A DNA stretch of 64,000 nt from Dokdonella immobilis. Lineage in GTDB: Bacteria; Pseudomonadota; Gammaproteobacteria; Xanthomonadales; Rhodanobacteraceae. Shown here in pieces: positions 17,843 through 26,202 of the stretch. The notes below the pieces were generated by a model that was not told the origin of the DNA, made no database searches, and saw nothing but the letters and a program-made list of their open reading frames with translations. The stretch is taken from positions 59,106 through 123,105 of the forward strand of contig NZ_FOVF01000009.1 of assembly GCF_900115085.1 (NCBI RefSeq). The letters are read 5' to 3'. The translations under genes and the position numbers were made by a program. Within the stretch, counting starts at the first letter, position 1; the number at the start of each line of letters is the position of its first letter.

Positions 17843-18196
17843 CTACATGGCTGATGAACGAAAACGATCTTGTTCTGAATGGCTCATCGCGACCTTGTCG
17901 CGCAGATAGGTGGGCATTGGAAATTCGGGCGCAAGGCCCGATCCGGCCGCCAGATCAGGGCCGGCAATCCGGGCAACTGCAGCGGCCTGAGGATAGCGCC
18001 GGCCCGTCGTCGACGCCGGAGCGAACTCCATCCGACCGAGAATGAGATTGCCGTAGCTATCCCATCCGCTGCCGATGACGTGCCATTGCAAGGAACGCGG
18101 CAGTGAAATTTGGTCCGCGAGCCCCACGGTGTCGGCGCCGATGGAGGCGACCAGACCGTCGCTGCTGCGCTTGAACAGGCCAGCGTAAACCCTGTT
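17843..18196 (-). pseudogene. Truncated divergent tsaB (3' fragment)
   Basis: The minus strand encodes about 118 residues that align with the C-terminal half of the intact TsaB at 20261-20974: NRVYAGLF against GEIYAGCF, WHVIGSGWDSYG against WNVVGTGWDGYR, and PTYLRDKVA against PIYLRDKVA. The first half, with the nucleotide-binding part, is missing. The homology stops abruptly near 18196. The two copies share an exact 21-base stretch (17889-17909 and 20316-20336) but are otherwise diverged, so this is not a recent local duplication. It marks a recombination or insertion scar. Confidence 0.8.
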
Positions 18197-19083
18197 CGGA
18201 CGCTCCGGCTTCCTGCTGGTCGAGGCATTCGTGTTCCGGCGCGCCCTCCGGCGTGGACCACTCACGAGTATCGAATCTCTAGCGCTGACCCTCGCCCTGT
18301 TCGCCGCGGCAGTCTCACTGGTCATCGGCATTGGTCGCTTGGACTATTTTGTCGGCCATCCGGGACAGATTTTCGCGGATCGCTATCTGCCATGGTCGTG
18401 CATGTTCTGGATTGGCTGCGGCATCTTGCTTCTGCGCAAGTTGGATCGCGCTGGGCCGTCAACCCGTATTGCTGCTGCAATCGTATCGATCGTCATTCCC
18501 ATCGCATTGCTTCCCAGCCACGAGAGCTGGGCAGGATGGGGCGAAGCCGTCTTCCGCAACAGCCAGCAAGCCGGCGCCGCCGCGCTATCGGACGTTTACG
18601 ACGCACGCCTGTTTCCGGACGATGAATCGGCCTCCACTGCCGATGTCCGCAGAACGCTGGACCTGTTGAAGCACCGGCATCTCGGGATGTTCTCGACCGC
18701 AGGTGCCGAGAGGCTGGGAGCGCGGGTCGATCTTGGCGGGCCCGCACTGGACGCATCTATATGGATGGACAGCCCCGAACTGCTTGCATATGCTGAAGGC
18801 GGGCGAACGGCGGCGCACGTTCATGGTACGTGATCAGCGGAATCTGCCACGTGCTCGAAGGAGGCACACTGGTCATCGTCGATGGCAATGACCAGATCGT
18901 CGGCTATGCCTTGCCGAGCTTCGTCGGCACCAGCAAGCACTTGCCGAGGAAAGGTACAGGAAACGCGGGTTCGACGGGTATGTACGCTTCTACTCGCGCG
19001 GTGAGTTGTATCTACTGGCCCTTCTCGACCCTGACCGCAACAGCGCGACTACACTCGCGACCCTCGCGACGGAGCCCAGGTAA
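18189..19083 (+). pseudogene. Remnant of a polytopic membrane protein gene (truncated, two frameshifts)
   Basis: A continuous protein-like signal is spread over three frames. Frame one (from about 18189) has hydrophobic helices (SLALTLALFAAAVSLVIGIG; MFWIGCGILLLRKL) and then a soluble part to about 18826. It continues in another frame from about 18830 (ISGICHVLEGGTLVIVDGND) and in a third from about 18943 (AEERYRKRGFDGYVRFYSRG) to a TAA at 19081. The N-terminal helices are absent; the reading frame begins exactly where tsaB homology on the other strand ends. I do not recognise the family; a glycan-related membrane protein is a guess from context. Confidence 0.65.
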
Positions 19084-19301
19084 TTGAGCGTTCGGATGCG
19101 TCCGCTCGAGGCTCGGCGCGACCGGGAAGCCCCACCATTTCGGCAGCGCGTCCGGAGCACAGGGGGTTGCATAGAAGTGCAAAATCCTCTCACTTGACGG
19201 CATGGCCGATAGGGTCGGTCTTGCCCGAGTCAGAAATACGGGTGATGCAGAAAGGCAAAACGCATCGGCTCAGGTCTAATTCGAATCATGGGGAAACATG
19301 C

Positions 19302-20111
19302 GTGAACACAGCAGTTCTCGAACAGAAGGAATTCGCGGCGCAATTCGAACCGCACGGCGGTACAGACCGCGAGTACCTCGCGCATCACTATGCCCGATTT
19401 GTCTCGACACTTTGCGAATTTCGCTCCAGTTGGGACATGAGCCGCGGCAACCGGGTCGTCGATATCGGCGCGCACTGGTTGCATCAGGCAGTACTTTGGA
19501 GCCAGGCGGGATTCAGAATTACCGCCGTCGACATGCCGATCACGTTTGAAATGAGCAACGTACGGTCCATTGCCGAAGCAATGGAAATTGAATTGCTAGC
19601 CTGCTCCAATCTAGAGAAGGCTGATGCCCTGGATGCGCTACCCGATGCCAGCGCGGACGTCATCCTGTTCACTGAAATCATCGAGCACCTGACGTTCAAT
19701 CCAGTCAATCTTTGGAAGCAGGTTTACCGCATCCTCTCGCCACGAGGCCGACTGCTGGTTACGACACCAAACTACTATGCCTGGAATGGGCGAGCTTGGA
19801 ATTTCCTGCGTTTCGTGCGTGGATTTGGCGGCGGAATCAGCGTCGACGAAATCCTCAACTCGAATACCTATGCTCACCACTGGCGCGAATTTTCAAAGCA
19901 CGAAGTCATTCGCTATTTCTGCCTTCTTTCTCCGGACTTCAACACGGTCAAGGCGAAGACAGTCAGAAATGACTATCCAGCACCGCTTAAACTGAGTAAG
20001 CGGATATCAGGAAAGGTCTTCGAGACAATATCCGGACTGCGCCCCAACCTGCACTTGGAGATCGAGCTCCTTTCAAAGGCACACGGAATCACCATTGAGC
20101 CTGGATGGTAG
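19302..20111 (+). CDS. SAM-dependent methyltransferase (class I)
   Basis: A 269-residue predicted cytosolic methyltransferase. It has RVVDIGAHWLHQA (motif I, D54-I-G-A-H, without the usual GxGxG), an acidic residue in ITAVDMPI, FTEIIEHLTFNP (motif IV region) and ILSPRGRLLVTTPNYYAWNG (motif VI and VII). This pattern is typical of methyltransferases of surface sugar or lipid pathways. GTG 19302 is preferred, with GGGG a few bases before it; ATG 19245 in the same frame would add 19 residues. GC is low (about 47% in 19561-19620 by count), which suggests transfer. The acceptor is unknown. Confidence 0.75.
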   Translation: MNTAVLEQKEFAAQFEPHGGTDREYLAHHYARFVSTLCEFRSSWDMSRGNRVVDIGAHWLHQAVLWSQAGFRITAVDMPITFEMSNVRSIAEAMEIELLACSNLEKADALDALPDASADVILFTEIIEHLTFNPVNLWKQVYRILSPRGRLLVTTPNYYAWNGRAWNFLRFVRGFGGGISVDEILNSNTYAHHWREFSKHEVIRYFCLLSPDFNTVKAKTVRNDYPAPLKLSKRISGKVFETISGLRPNLHLEIELLSKAHGITIEPGW

Positions 20112-20260
20112 TCGGAATCAAAGGCGCGGAAGATCGAGGCGCGAGAAAATCCAGATTCCCTCTGAATCCACTTCTCGACCAGGCGGGGGACCGAAGATGT
20201 GGCACAGTCGTCATGGCGTGCTGAACCTCCTTGACTGATACTTCCGTTTAATCGAATCGG

Positions 20261-20974
20261 TCAGGAGGGTGGCTGGACGTGGCCAGCGGATTGCTGGCGC
20301 TCTTCACTGGTGAAGGCGACCTTGTCGCGCAGATAGATTGGCAGGGCCTGCTCTGCGGACATGCCCCGGCCGAACTCCAGATGCTGCAGAGCCAGCCGCG
20401 CAATCGCCGACGCCAGCGGGTATCGGTTTCCTTCAGCCCACAGCGGCTCTTCACCCAGACGTCGCAAAATTGCATCGCGGTAGCCGTCCCAGCCTGTTCC
20501 GACGACGTTCCATTTCGCGCTGAGCGGCACTTTCAGAGCTTCGACGGATCCCACGGATTCCATGCTTGTCGGAGTGACCAGGCCGTGAGCATCGCGTCCA
20601 AAGCAACCAGCGTAGATTTCGCCCATGCGGGCATCGATGACAGCAAGAATGGCACCTTCATTCAGTGGCACATCGAGGGCGAGCGCCGCCAGCGAGGATA
20701 TCGGAATCACCGGCAGATCAAGCGCCAGGGCGATTCCCTGCGCAGCCGAGACGGCCAGGCGCACGCCGGTGAATGCGCCGGGGCCGCGACCGACGGCAAT
20801 CGCGTCGAGGTGGCGTCTCGAGATGCCGGCTTCAGCCAGCACCGCCTCGCACATCGGTAGCAGCAACTCGGCATGCCGGCGCGGCGCGTATTCGCTGCGG
20901 GTGATGATTTCTCCGTCGCAACTGAGGGCGACCGAGCAGCATTCGGTGGCAGTTTCGAGGGCGAGCAGGTTCAT
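20261..20974 (-). CDS. tsaB: tRNA threonylcarbamoyladenosine biosynthesis protein TsaB
   Basis: Partner of TsaD and TsaE in t6A37 modification of ANN-decoding tRNAs, a cytosolic essential function. The 237-residue protein opens with LLALETATECCSVAL and has RHAELLLPM near residue 33 and the GRGPGAFTGVRLAVS loop near residues 63-77. It ends after PIYLRDKVAF with a short polar tail. The start overlaps the creD stop by 4 bases (ATGA), so creD-tsaB is an operon. A truncated relative of the gene lies 2 kb away at 17843-18196. Confidence 0.95.
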   Translation of the reverse strand: MNLLALETATECCSVALSCDGEIITRSEYAPRRHAELLLPMCEAVLAEAGISRRHLDAIAVGRGPGAFTGVRLAVSAAQGIALALDLPVIPISSLAALALDVPLNEGAILAVIDARMGEIYAGCFGRDAHGLVTPTSMESVGSVEALKVPLSAKWNVVGTGWDGYRDAILRRLGEEPLWAEGNRYPLASAIARLALQHLEFGRGMSAEQALPIYLRDKVAFTSEERQQSAGHVQPPS

Positions 20975-22311
20975 GACGGCATTCTACCGGTTGTGCCGGC
21001 GCCGCCGATGCCGATGCCATACCAGTCGATGCGTCGGGTCAGGTACATCAGCGCGGCAATTGCCACGAGCAGGGCAATCGCCCCCATCAGCAGGGAGTAT
21101 TGTTCGCTGATCACGAGGCCGTAGAGCAGCACATAGACCAGGGCCAGCAGCCCACCGAGGATCGCGCCGGCCTGGCGACTGCGCGCAGCGGCCGCGGCAT
21201 ATCCGCCTACGATGCCGACCAGGGCGATTGAAGCCAACGCGTAGGACCATGCGAAACCGATCTGTTCGGACAGCGCGAGCAGGAGGACATAGAACGTGCT
21301 CAGGGCCAGGCCGACCATCAGGTACTGGACAGGGTGCACGCGCCAGCGCCCCAGCGCTTCGAACAGGAACAGGGCGACGAAGCTCAGGGCGATGAACAGG
21401 ATGCCGTACTTGCCGGCCCGCTCGTTCTGCTGGTAGGTACCGACCGGCTGGAACAGCTCGACGCCGAAGGCCGATTGCTGGAGGACAAGGCCATTGAGGG
21501 CGCTGGACGCACCGGCCTGGCCATAACTGCGATTGAGGTCGAGTACCTGCCAGTGGGCCCGGAATTCCGTCCTGTTCTCGCTGTGGCTTTCCGGCAGGAA
21601 CGCGCCGACATAGCTCGGATCAGGCCATGCGCCGCTCAGGCGCACATCGGTCTGACGGGCCAGAGGCAGCACGCTGATTGAGGCCGTTCCGGCGAGGCGC
21701 AGGCTAAACGAGAACTCGTGCGCCGACCGGGCGCCGTCCAGATCAATCGGCCACGCTACCTCGGTGGTGGTCATGCCGCCGAATCCGCCGCTACCGGGAC
21801 CGAGCGGGCGCTCGACACCATCGAGCGTAAGCGCCGACATGCTACGGATACCGCGAACGTCAGCGATCGGAACGCGCAGCACGGCCTGCGCCCACTGCGG
21901 CTCGCCGCCATTCGTGGCCAGTGCCTCGAGCGAATCGCGATTAAAGCCACCACTGACCGACAGGGCGGCCGTGTAGATCGGCGTCGCATAGATGCCGTAT
22001 TGGCGGACCTCGGTTGCCAGACTGCCCTCGACCAGCAGCTTTTCGGATAGCAGATAGCGCTCCTCGTCAGCGAGGATCCATCCCTTCTCGCCTTGCAGCT
22101 GCCTGCGCACGGGCACCACGAGCACCGGGCCACCGACAGTCTGCTGCCGGCCCCAACGCTCGGCGATGCGCTCGCGGGCCTCGCTCTCGAGGCCCCGACG
22201 CTCGCCGACCAGGGACTGCACCTGCGCCAGCGGTATCAGCATGACCAAGGCCAGCAGCCCTACGCCGATCACCTTGAACGTGATGTTCTGGGTCCAGTTG
22301 CGCACCTGCAT
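20971..22311 (-). CDS. creD: CreD-family inner membrane protein
   Basis: A 446-residue envelope protein of the CreD/CbrA-linked family, associated elsewhere with envelope stress and colicin tolerance; its molecular activity is unknown. One N-terminal transmembrane helix (VIGVGLLALVMLIPLAQV) is followed by a large periplasmic domain with the family motif GGPVLVVPVRR near residue 52, and a C-terminal bundle of about five helices from residue 300. ATG 22311 is chosen because GAGGAG lies about 7 bases before it; the frame extends 24 codons further without support. No creBC regulators are in the window. Confidence 0.88.
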   Translation of the reverse strand: MQVRNWTQNITFKVIGVGLLALVMLIPLAQVQSLVGERRGLESEARERIAERWGRQQTVGGPVLVVPVRRQLQGEKGWILADEERYLLSEKLLVEGSLATEVRQYGIYATPIYTAALSVSGGFNRDSLEALATNGGEPQWAQAVLRVPIADVRGIRSMSALTLDGVERPLGPGSGGFGGMTTTEVAWPIDLDGARSAHEFSFSLRLAGTASISVLPLARQTDVRLSGAWPDPSYVGAFLPESHSENRTEFRAHWQVLDLNRSYGQAGASSALNGLVLQQSAFGVELFQPVGTYQQNERAGKYGILFIALSFVALFLFEALGRWRVHPVQYLMVGLALSTFYVLLLALSEQIGFAWSYALASIALVGIVGGYAAAAARSRQAGAILGGLLALVYVLLYGLVISEQYSLLMGAIALLVAIAALMYLTRRIDWYGIGIGGAGTTGRMPS

Positions 22312-22549
22312 GACCGTCTCCTCTGGGTGAGAGGAGACAGTGGAGCGCCGGCAGCAGGCAACCGGAAGGCAGGAAATGGCCATTCAAGGGCAATTGCGGG
22401 CACGAACTTGCGCGGCCGTGGGGAGGCGTTGGGGTTCGCATTCGCTCACCACCAACCTACGACGCGCGGGCTTTCGCGCCAGCCTTCGGCACACGCCCTG
22501 CTCCGCGCAGGTCAATCGGAAAAGCGGATTCGCGCGCATGGATGGGAAA

Positions 22550-22624
22550 TGGTGGGCCGTGAAGGATTTGAACCTTCGACCAATGGATTAAAAGTCCACT
22601 GCTCTACCGCTGAGCTAACGGCCC
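22550..22624 (-). tRNA. tRNA-Lys (anticodon TTT)
   Basis: The minus strand folds as a complete 75-base tRNA including an encoded CCA end. The acceptor stem is GGGCCGT with ACGGCCC, the anticodon loop is CTTTTAA, and the T arm is GAAGG-TTCAAAT-CCTTC. It decodes AAA and AAG. It lies between creD and the queC/tol block. Confidence 0.95.
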
Positions 22625-22648
22625 CCGCTCCAATCAGATACCTCTGTC

Positions 22649-22920
22649 GCGCAAAGCGCGACAATCACTCCCCCTCTCCCCCGGGAGAGGGCAAGGGGTG
22701 AGGGTCCGGGCCGCGATGAAAAACATCAAAGCCTCAAACCAAAACCCCGCCGCGCAAAGCGCGACGATCACTCCCCCTCTCCCTCCGGGAGAGGGCAAGG
22801 GGTGAGGGTCCGGGCCGCGATGAAAAACATCAAAGCCCCAAACCAAAACCCCCGTCGCGCAAAGCGCGACGATCACTCCCCCTCTCCCACCGGGAGAGGG
22901 CAAGGGGTGAGGGTCCGGAC
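22649..22920. repeat. Three tandem 103-105-bp units with CCCTCTCCC palindromes
   Basis: Units start at about 22649, 22752 and 22857 with GCGCAAAGCGCGAC. Each carries CCCTCTCCC facing GGGAGAGGG, then AAGGGGTGAGGGTCCGG; the first two units also share GCGATGAAAAACATCAAAGC, while the third diverges after GGTCCGGA. The palindrome is of a kind widespread in proteobacterial intergenic DNA; its tandem arrangement is local. Confidence 0.88.
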
Positions 22921-22961
22921 TACGACCATACCCATCGCAGCCTGAAGCCCCAACCGCTCTT

Positions 22962-23032
22962 GTAAGAAGCGGCTTCAGCCGCGATGCAATTTCTCGAATC
23001 GCAAGAGCATCGAGGCTGAAGCCGCTTCCTAC
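22962..23032. repeat. REP-like inverted pair (GTAGGAGCGGCTTCAGCC family)
   Basis: The left arm GTAAGAAGCGGCTTCAGCC runs into GCGATGC, and the right arm (23007-23032) is its near reverse complement ending in GCTTCCTAC. The two arms surround about 20 bp, the layout of a paired REP (REPIN-like) element. Single or paired relatives occur at 45852, 56582, 56744 and 63983. Confidence 0.8.
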
Positions 23033-23130
23033 GCCGCTGCGGCACTTCTGCCGTTCAATCGGACCTTGGAGCGATCCGATCGAACCGGCATGATGACGCG
23101 CGAACCGCGAAGTTTAACGGCATATCCGTT

Positions 23131-23811
23131 TCAACGATAGCGTGTCGGATCGTCGAGACCGGCAGCGGCAAAGCCCTCCGCTCGCAGGCGACAGGCATCG
23201 CAGTGGCCGCAGGCGCGCCCTTCGGCGTCTGCCTGGTAGCACGAGACGGTCGCACTGAAATCGATGCCGAGCCGCGCGCCGGCACGCGCGATGTCGGCCT
23301 TGCTCATGGCCATGAGCGGCGCGTGCACGCGAATTCCGGCGCCCTCGACACCGGATTTCGTCGCCAGGTTGGCAAGACGCTCGAAGGCCTCGATGAATGC
23401 CGGGCGACAATCCGGGTAACCGGAATAATCGACTGCGTTGACGCCGCAGAAGATGTCCGAGGCACCGAGCACCTCCGCCCAGCCCAGGGCAATCGACAGC
23501 ATGATCGTATTGCGCGCCGGCACGTAGGTGACCGGAATACCCGCACCACCCTGCTCCGGTACGTCGATATCCGCAGTCAGCGCCGATCCGCCAATTGAAC
23601 GCAGGTCGACACTGACCGTCTTGTGCTCAACCGCGCCGAGCGAGCGCGCGAGGCCGGCAGCAGCCGCCAGTTCGGAGGAATGGCGTTGGCCATATGCCAC
23701 GCTCAGGGCATGGCAGGCGAACCCGCCTTCGCGCGCGAGCGCGAGGGTAACCGCGGAGTCCATGCCACCCGATACGAGGACGACAGCCGGTTTTCTGTTT
23801 TCCTTGCTCAT
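23131..23811 (-). CDS. queC: 7-cyano-7-deazaguanine synthase QueC
   Basis: Makes preQ0 from 7-carboxy-7-deazaguanine with ATP and ammonia, on the path to queuosine in tRNA. The 226-residue protein has the PP-loop VLVSGGMDS near residues 11-19 and the C-terminal zinc site (CYQADAEG, then CGHCDAC). ATG 23811 is chosen over an in-frame TTG five codons upstream. It follows queE across a gap of about 140 bp that contains an ATTCCC-type repeat. QueD and QueF are not in the window. Confidence 0.95.
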   Translation of the reverse strand: MSKENRKPAVVLVSGGMDSAVTLALAREGGFACHALSVAYGQRHSSELAAAAGLARSLGAVEHKTVSVDLRSIGGSALTADIDVPEQGGAGIPVTYVPARNTIMLSIALGWAEVLGASDIFCGVNAVDYSGYPDCRPAFIEAFERLANLATKSGVEGAGIRVHAPLMAMSKADIARAGARLGIDFSATVSCYQADAEGRACGHCDACRLRAEGFAAAGLDDPTRYR

Positions 23812-23915
23812 GTCATTCCGTATCAATCAAAACCGGCGCCCATGGTTCGCTGGCTGACGTTGCTCCCTGGGAAGCCCGCGCACAACGAGCGCGTCGATCA
23901 GCCTTGCCGCTGCTG

Positions 23916-23943
23916 TTCCCTATTCCCTATTCCCCATTCCCGG
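23916..23943. repeat. Single-arm ATTCCC-type repeat between queE and queC
   Basis: TTCCCTATTCCCTATTCCCC and the bases after it match the right arm of the 853-947 element, but no opposite arm is seen nearby. It lies inside the queE-queC gap of the minus-strand operon. Confidence 0.65.
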
Positions 23944-23950
23944 CCCCCAA

Positions 23951-24640
23951 TCAACGCCCGGGCTCGCTGCCCCAAAGCTGCTTGTGCAACTGCATCTGGA
24001 AACGCACGGGCAGACGATCGGCCAGGATCCACTCGGCCAGGGCTCGCGGTTCGAGCTGGCCATGCACTGGAGAAAACAGGATCGGACAGCGCCTGGCCAG
24101 TGCATGCTCCTCGATACGCGCCACGGCCCAGTCGTAGTCGGCACGATCGGCAAGCACGAACTTCACCTGATCGCGGGCTCCGAGATGCCCGACGTTTGTC
24201 CAGAGATTGCGCCCGACCTCGCCGGAACCGGGCGGCTTGAAATCGACGACGCGCCGGACACGCGGATCCACCTCGCCGATATCGAGTGCACCGGAGGTTT
24301 CGAGGGAAACCTCGTAACCCTCATCGCAGAGCGCGACCAGCAAGGGCAGGCAGCGCTTCTGTGCCAGCGGCTCGCCTCCCGTCACACAAACATGATGGGT
24401 TGCATAGCCGCCGACCTGGTCGAGTATCGAGGGAATGTCCCGCCACTCGCCGCCGTGAAAGGAGTACTCCGTGTCGCACCAGACGCAGCGAAGCGGGCAG
24501 CCGGTCAGGCGCACGAAGACCGTCGGCCAGCCGACACTGTCGGACTCGCCTTGCAGGGAATGGAAGATCTCGGTGACGCGCAGACGCCGTGAGGCAGTGG
24601 TCGCGGACGACGGATCGGGTGTCAGGGCAGTTGCGACCAT
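23951..24640 (-). CDS. queE: 7-carboxy-7-deazaguanine synthase QueE
   Basis: Radical SAM enzyme that contracts 6-carboxy-tetrahydropterin to the deazaguanine core. The 229-residue protein has EIFHSLQGES near residue 24, the iron-sulfur motif CPLRCVWC (CX3CX2C) near residues 48-55, and VTGGEPL near residue 87 for SAM binding. It follows cpoB by 24 bp and is likely the penultimate gene of the tol-pal-queEC transcript. Confidence 0.95.
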   Translation of the reverse strand: MVATALTPDPSSATTASRRLRVTEIFHSLQGESDSVGWPTVFVRLTGCPLRCVWCDTEYSFHGGEWRDIPSILDQVGGYATHHVCVTGGEPLAQKRCLPLLVALCDEGYEVSLETSGALDIGEVDPRVRRVVDFKPPGSGEVGRNLWTNVGHLGARDQVKFVLADRADYDWAVARIEEHALARRCPILFSPVHGQLEPRALAEWILADRLPVRFQMQLHKQLWGSEPGR

Positions 24641-24664
24641 CGCATCGTCGAATCCGGGCCGGAC

Positions 24665-25585
24665 TCAGCGCCGGTTTTCGAGCTTGAGCGCGCGCAGGCG
24701 GCCCTGGGCGAGACGGGCCACGGTCGTGTTCGGGTAGGTTTCGACCACCGAATTGAGCGTCGCCTCCGCGGCGTCCCATTGCTTGAGCTCGTACTGGCAA
24801 TAGCCGGTCTTGAGCAGCGCGTCGGGCGCCTTCTGGTTCTGCGGGAAACGCGACAGCAGCGTGTTGAAGGTTTCCAGGGCCACCCGGTAATTCTGGGTGA
24901 CGTAGTAGGACTCGCCGAGCCAGTAATAGGCGTTGCCGGTCAGGTCGCCGTTCGGGTACTCCGCGATGAAGGTCTGGAAGCGGCGTGCCGACTCGGCATA
25001 ACGACCGTCCTTGAGTGCGGAAAACGCCTCGTCGTAGGCGCGCTTTTCCGCCTCGGGATCGGCTGCATCCGGTGGAAGATCCGCGCCGGGGCTATCCGAC
25101 GCCAGGGGTGCGGCATTGCCTGCCTCGTCCGGCGGCGCCAGCTGTGCGTCGCCCGGAGTCAGCGAAGAATTTGTGTCGCCTTGCGGCGGCGTACCGAGTT
25201 CGATGTCCTGCAGGCCCTGATCCACCGGACCCGGGCCGGCGGCCGGTGCCGCGGCAGGTCCGCTACGGCCTTCGATGCGGCCAATTCTTGAATCGAGATC
25301 GATGTATTGGTCCTTGGCGCGACCCTGGGCTTCGCTGAGCTGGTGGCGCAATTCCTCGATCTGTCCCTGCAGCACCTGGACCTGGGACTGCAACGCCTGG
25401 ATCTGGTTGACCAGTTCGATGCTGCCCTGTGCGCCGCCCCGTCCGGAGGCCTGCTGTTCGAGGCGCTCGAGGCGCTCGGACAGGCTCAGGCGTTGCTGGG
25501 CGCTCGCCGGGGCGGCAAGCGCAGCAGCGGTCACGAGGACCGCTGCTGCCAGACACTTGCTGTATCCAGTGTCGCCCACGGACAT
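24665..25585 (-). CDS. cpoB: Cell division coordinator CpoB (YbgF)
   Basis: Periplasmic protein that links Tol-Pal constriction with peptidoglycan synthesis. The 306-residue protein has a signal peptide ending ALAAPASAQ near residue 29, a coiled coil (about 30-105) used for trimerisation, a Pro/Gly/Ala-rich linker (110-180), and TPR repeats from about residue 183 (YDEAFSALKDGRYAESARR, then two more). Its ATG overlaps the pal stop by one base (TGATG), so translation is coupled. Confidence 0.93.
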   Translation of the reverse strand: MSVGDTGYSKCLAAAVLVTAAALAAPASAQQRLSLSERLERLEQQASGRGGAQGSIELVNQIQALQSQVQVLQGQIEELRHQLSEAQGRAKDQYIDLDSRIGRIEGRSGPAAAPAAGPGPVDQGLQDIELGTPPQGDTNSSLTPGDAQLAPPDEAGNAAPLASDSPGADLPPDAADPEAEKRAYDEAFSALKDGRYAESARRFQTFIAEYPNGDLTGNAYYWLGESYYVTQNYRVALETFNTLLSRFPQNQKAPDALLKTGYCQYELKQWDAAEATLNSVVETYPNTTVARLAQGRLRALKLENRR

Positions 25586-26097
25586 CAGTTGGCGCTGGTG
25601 TAGACGATTTCGACGCGGCGGTTCTTCGACCAGGCCGACTCGTCATGGCCGCGATCGACCGGGCGCTCTTCGCCATAGCTGACCACGGTGAGCTGGCCGG
25701 ACGATGCACCGGCAGCGCTCAGGGAGCCAGAGACGGCATTGCCGCGGCGCTCGCCGAGACCGAGGTTGTACTCGCGCGTGCCGCGCTCGTCGGCATGACC
25801 TTCCAGGGTCACGCGGGCGTTCGGGAACTGACGCAGGTATTCGGCATGGCAGGCCACCTGGGCCTGGAATTCCGGCTTGATTTCAGTGCGGTCCAGATCG
25901 AAATAGATCACGCGCTGGCGCAGGCAGGAATCGGTGTCGAGATCGCCGACCTTGTAGCGGCCGGACTCTTCCACCGGGGTGGTGTCGGTCGGTGTCGCCG
26001 GCTCTACCGGCGCGCTCGGCTTGACCGCTTTCTTGGCGCAGGCGCCAAGGCCGGCCACAAGCATTGCGGCAAACAGGATACGAACAGTATTCTTCAT
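25585..26097 (-). CDS. pal: Peptidoglycan-associated lipoprotein Pal
   Basis: Outer-membrane lipoprotein that binds peptidoglycan and TolB. The 170-residue protein has a lipobox LGAC with Cys20, a short linker, and an OmpA-like domain with IYFDLDRTEIKPEFQ and the peptidoglycan-binding segment VTLEGHADERGTREYNLGLG. ATG 26097 is used; the open frame upstream lacks a signal-like sequence. It lies between tolB and cpoB in the standard order. Confidence 0.96.
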   Translation of the reverse strand: MKNTVRILFAAMLVAGLGACAKKAVKPSAPVEPATPTDTTPVEESGRYKVGDLDTDSCLRQRVIYFDLDRTEIKPEFQAQVACHAEYLRQFPNARVTLEGHADERGTREYNLGLGERRGNAVSGSLSAAGASSGQLTVVSYGEERPVDRGHDESAWSKNRRVEIVYTSAN

Positions 26098-26202
26098 GAG
26101 TGTTCCCCTCAATCGGTTGTTAAGGTCACGGTTAAGTTTTAGGACAGTAGCAATAGACACGATCATGCCGGTGTTCCGGCCATTCTTTTCTCTTCTGGCT
26201 TG

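Larger units (their letters stand above)
22625..23130. other. Gene-free repeat-rich stretch
   Basis: No credible gene lies between the tRNA and queC. The stretch consists of three tandem palindrome-bearing units (22649-22920) followed by a REP-like inverted pair (22962-23032). Open frames here are low-complexity translations of the repeats. Confidence 0.8.

Noticed and set aside
10631..20260. Transposase or integrase as cause of the accessory region
   Set aside because: No recombinase gene, terminal inverted repeat or target duplication was found; the scar fits homologous or illegitimate recombination better.
22634..22903. Open frame of 89 codons with PSPGGRGGVIVALC repeats
   Set aside because: It is a translation of the tandem palindromic units; no ribosome-binding site or homology.
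22649..22920. Possible CRISPR array
   Set aside because: Only three long units with near-identical sequence throughout; no unique spacers of constant length and no cas genes.
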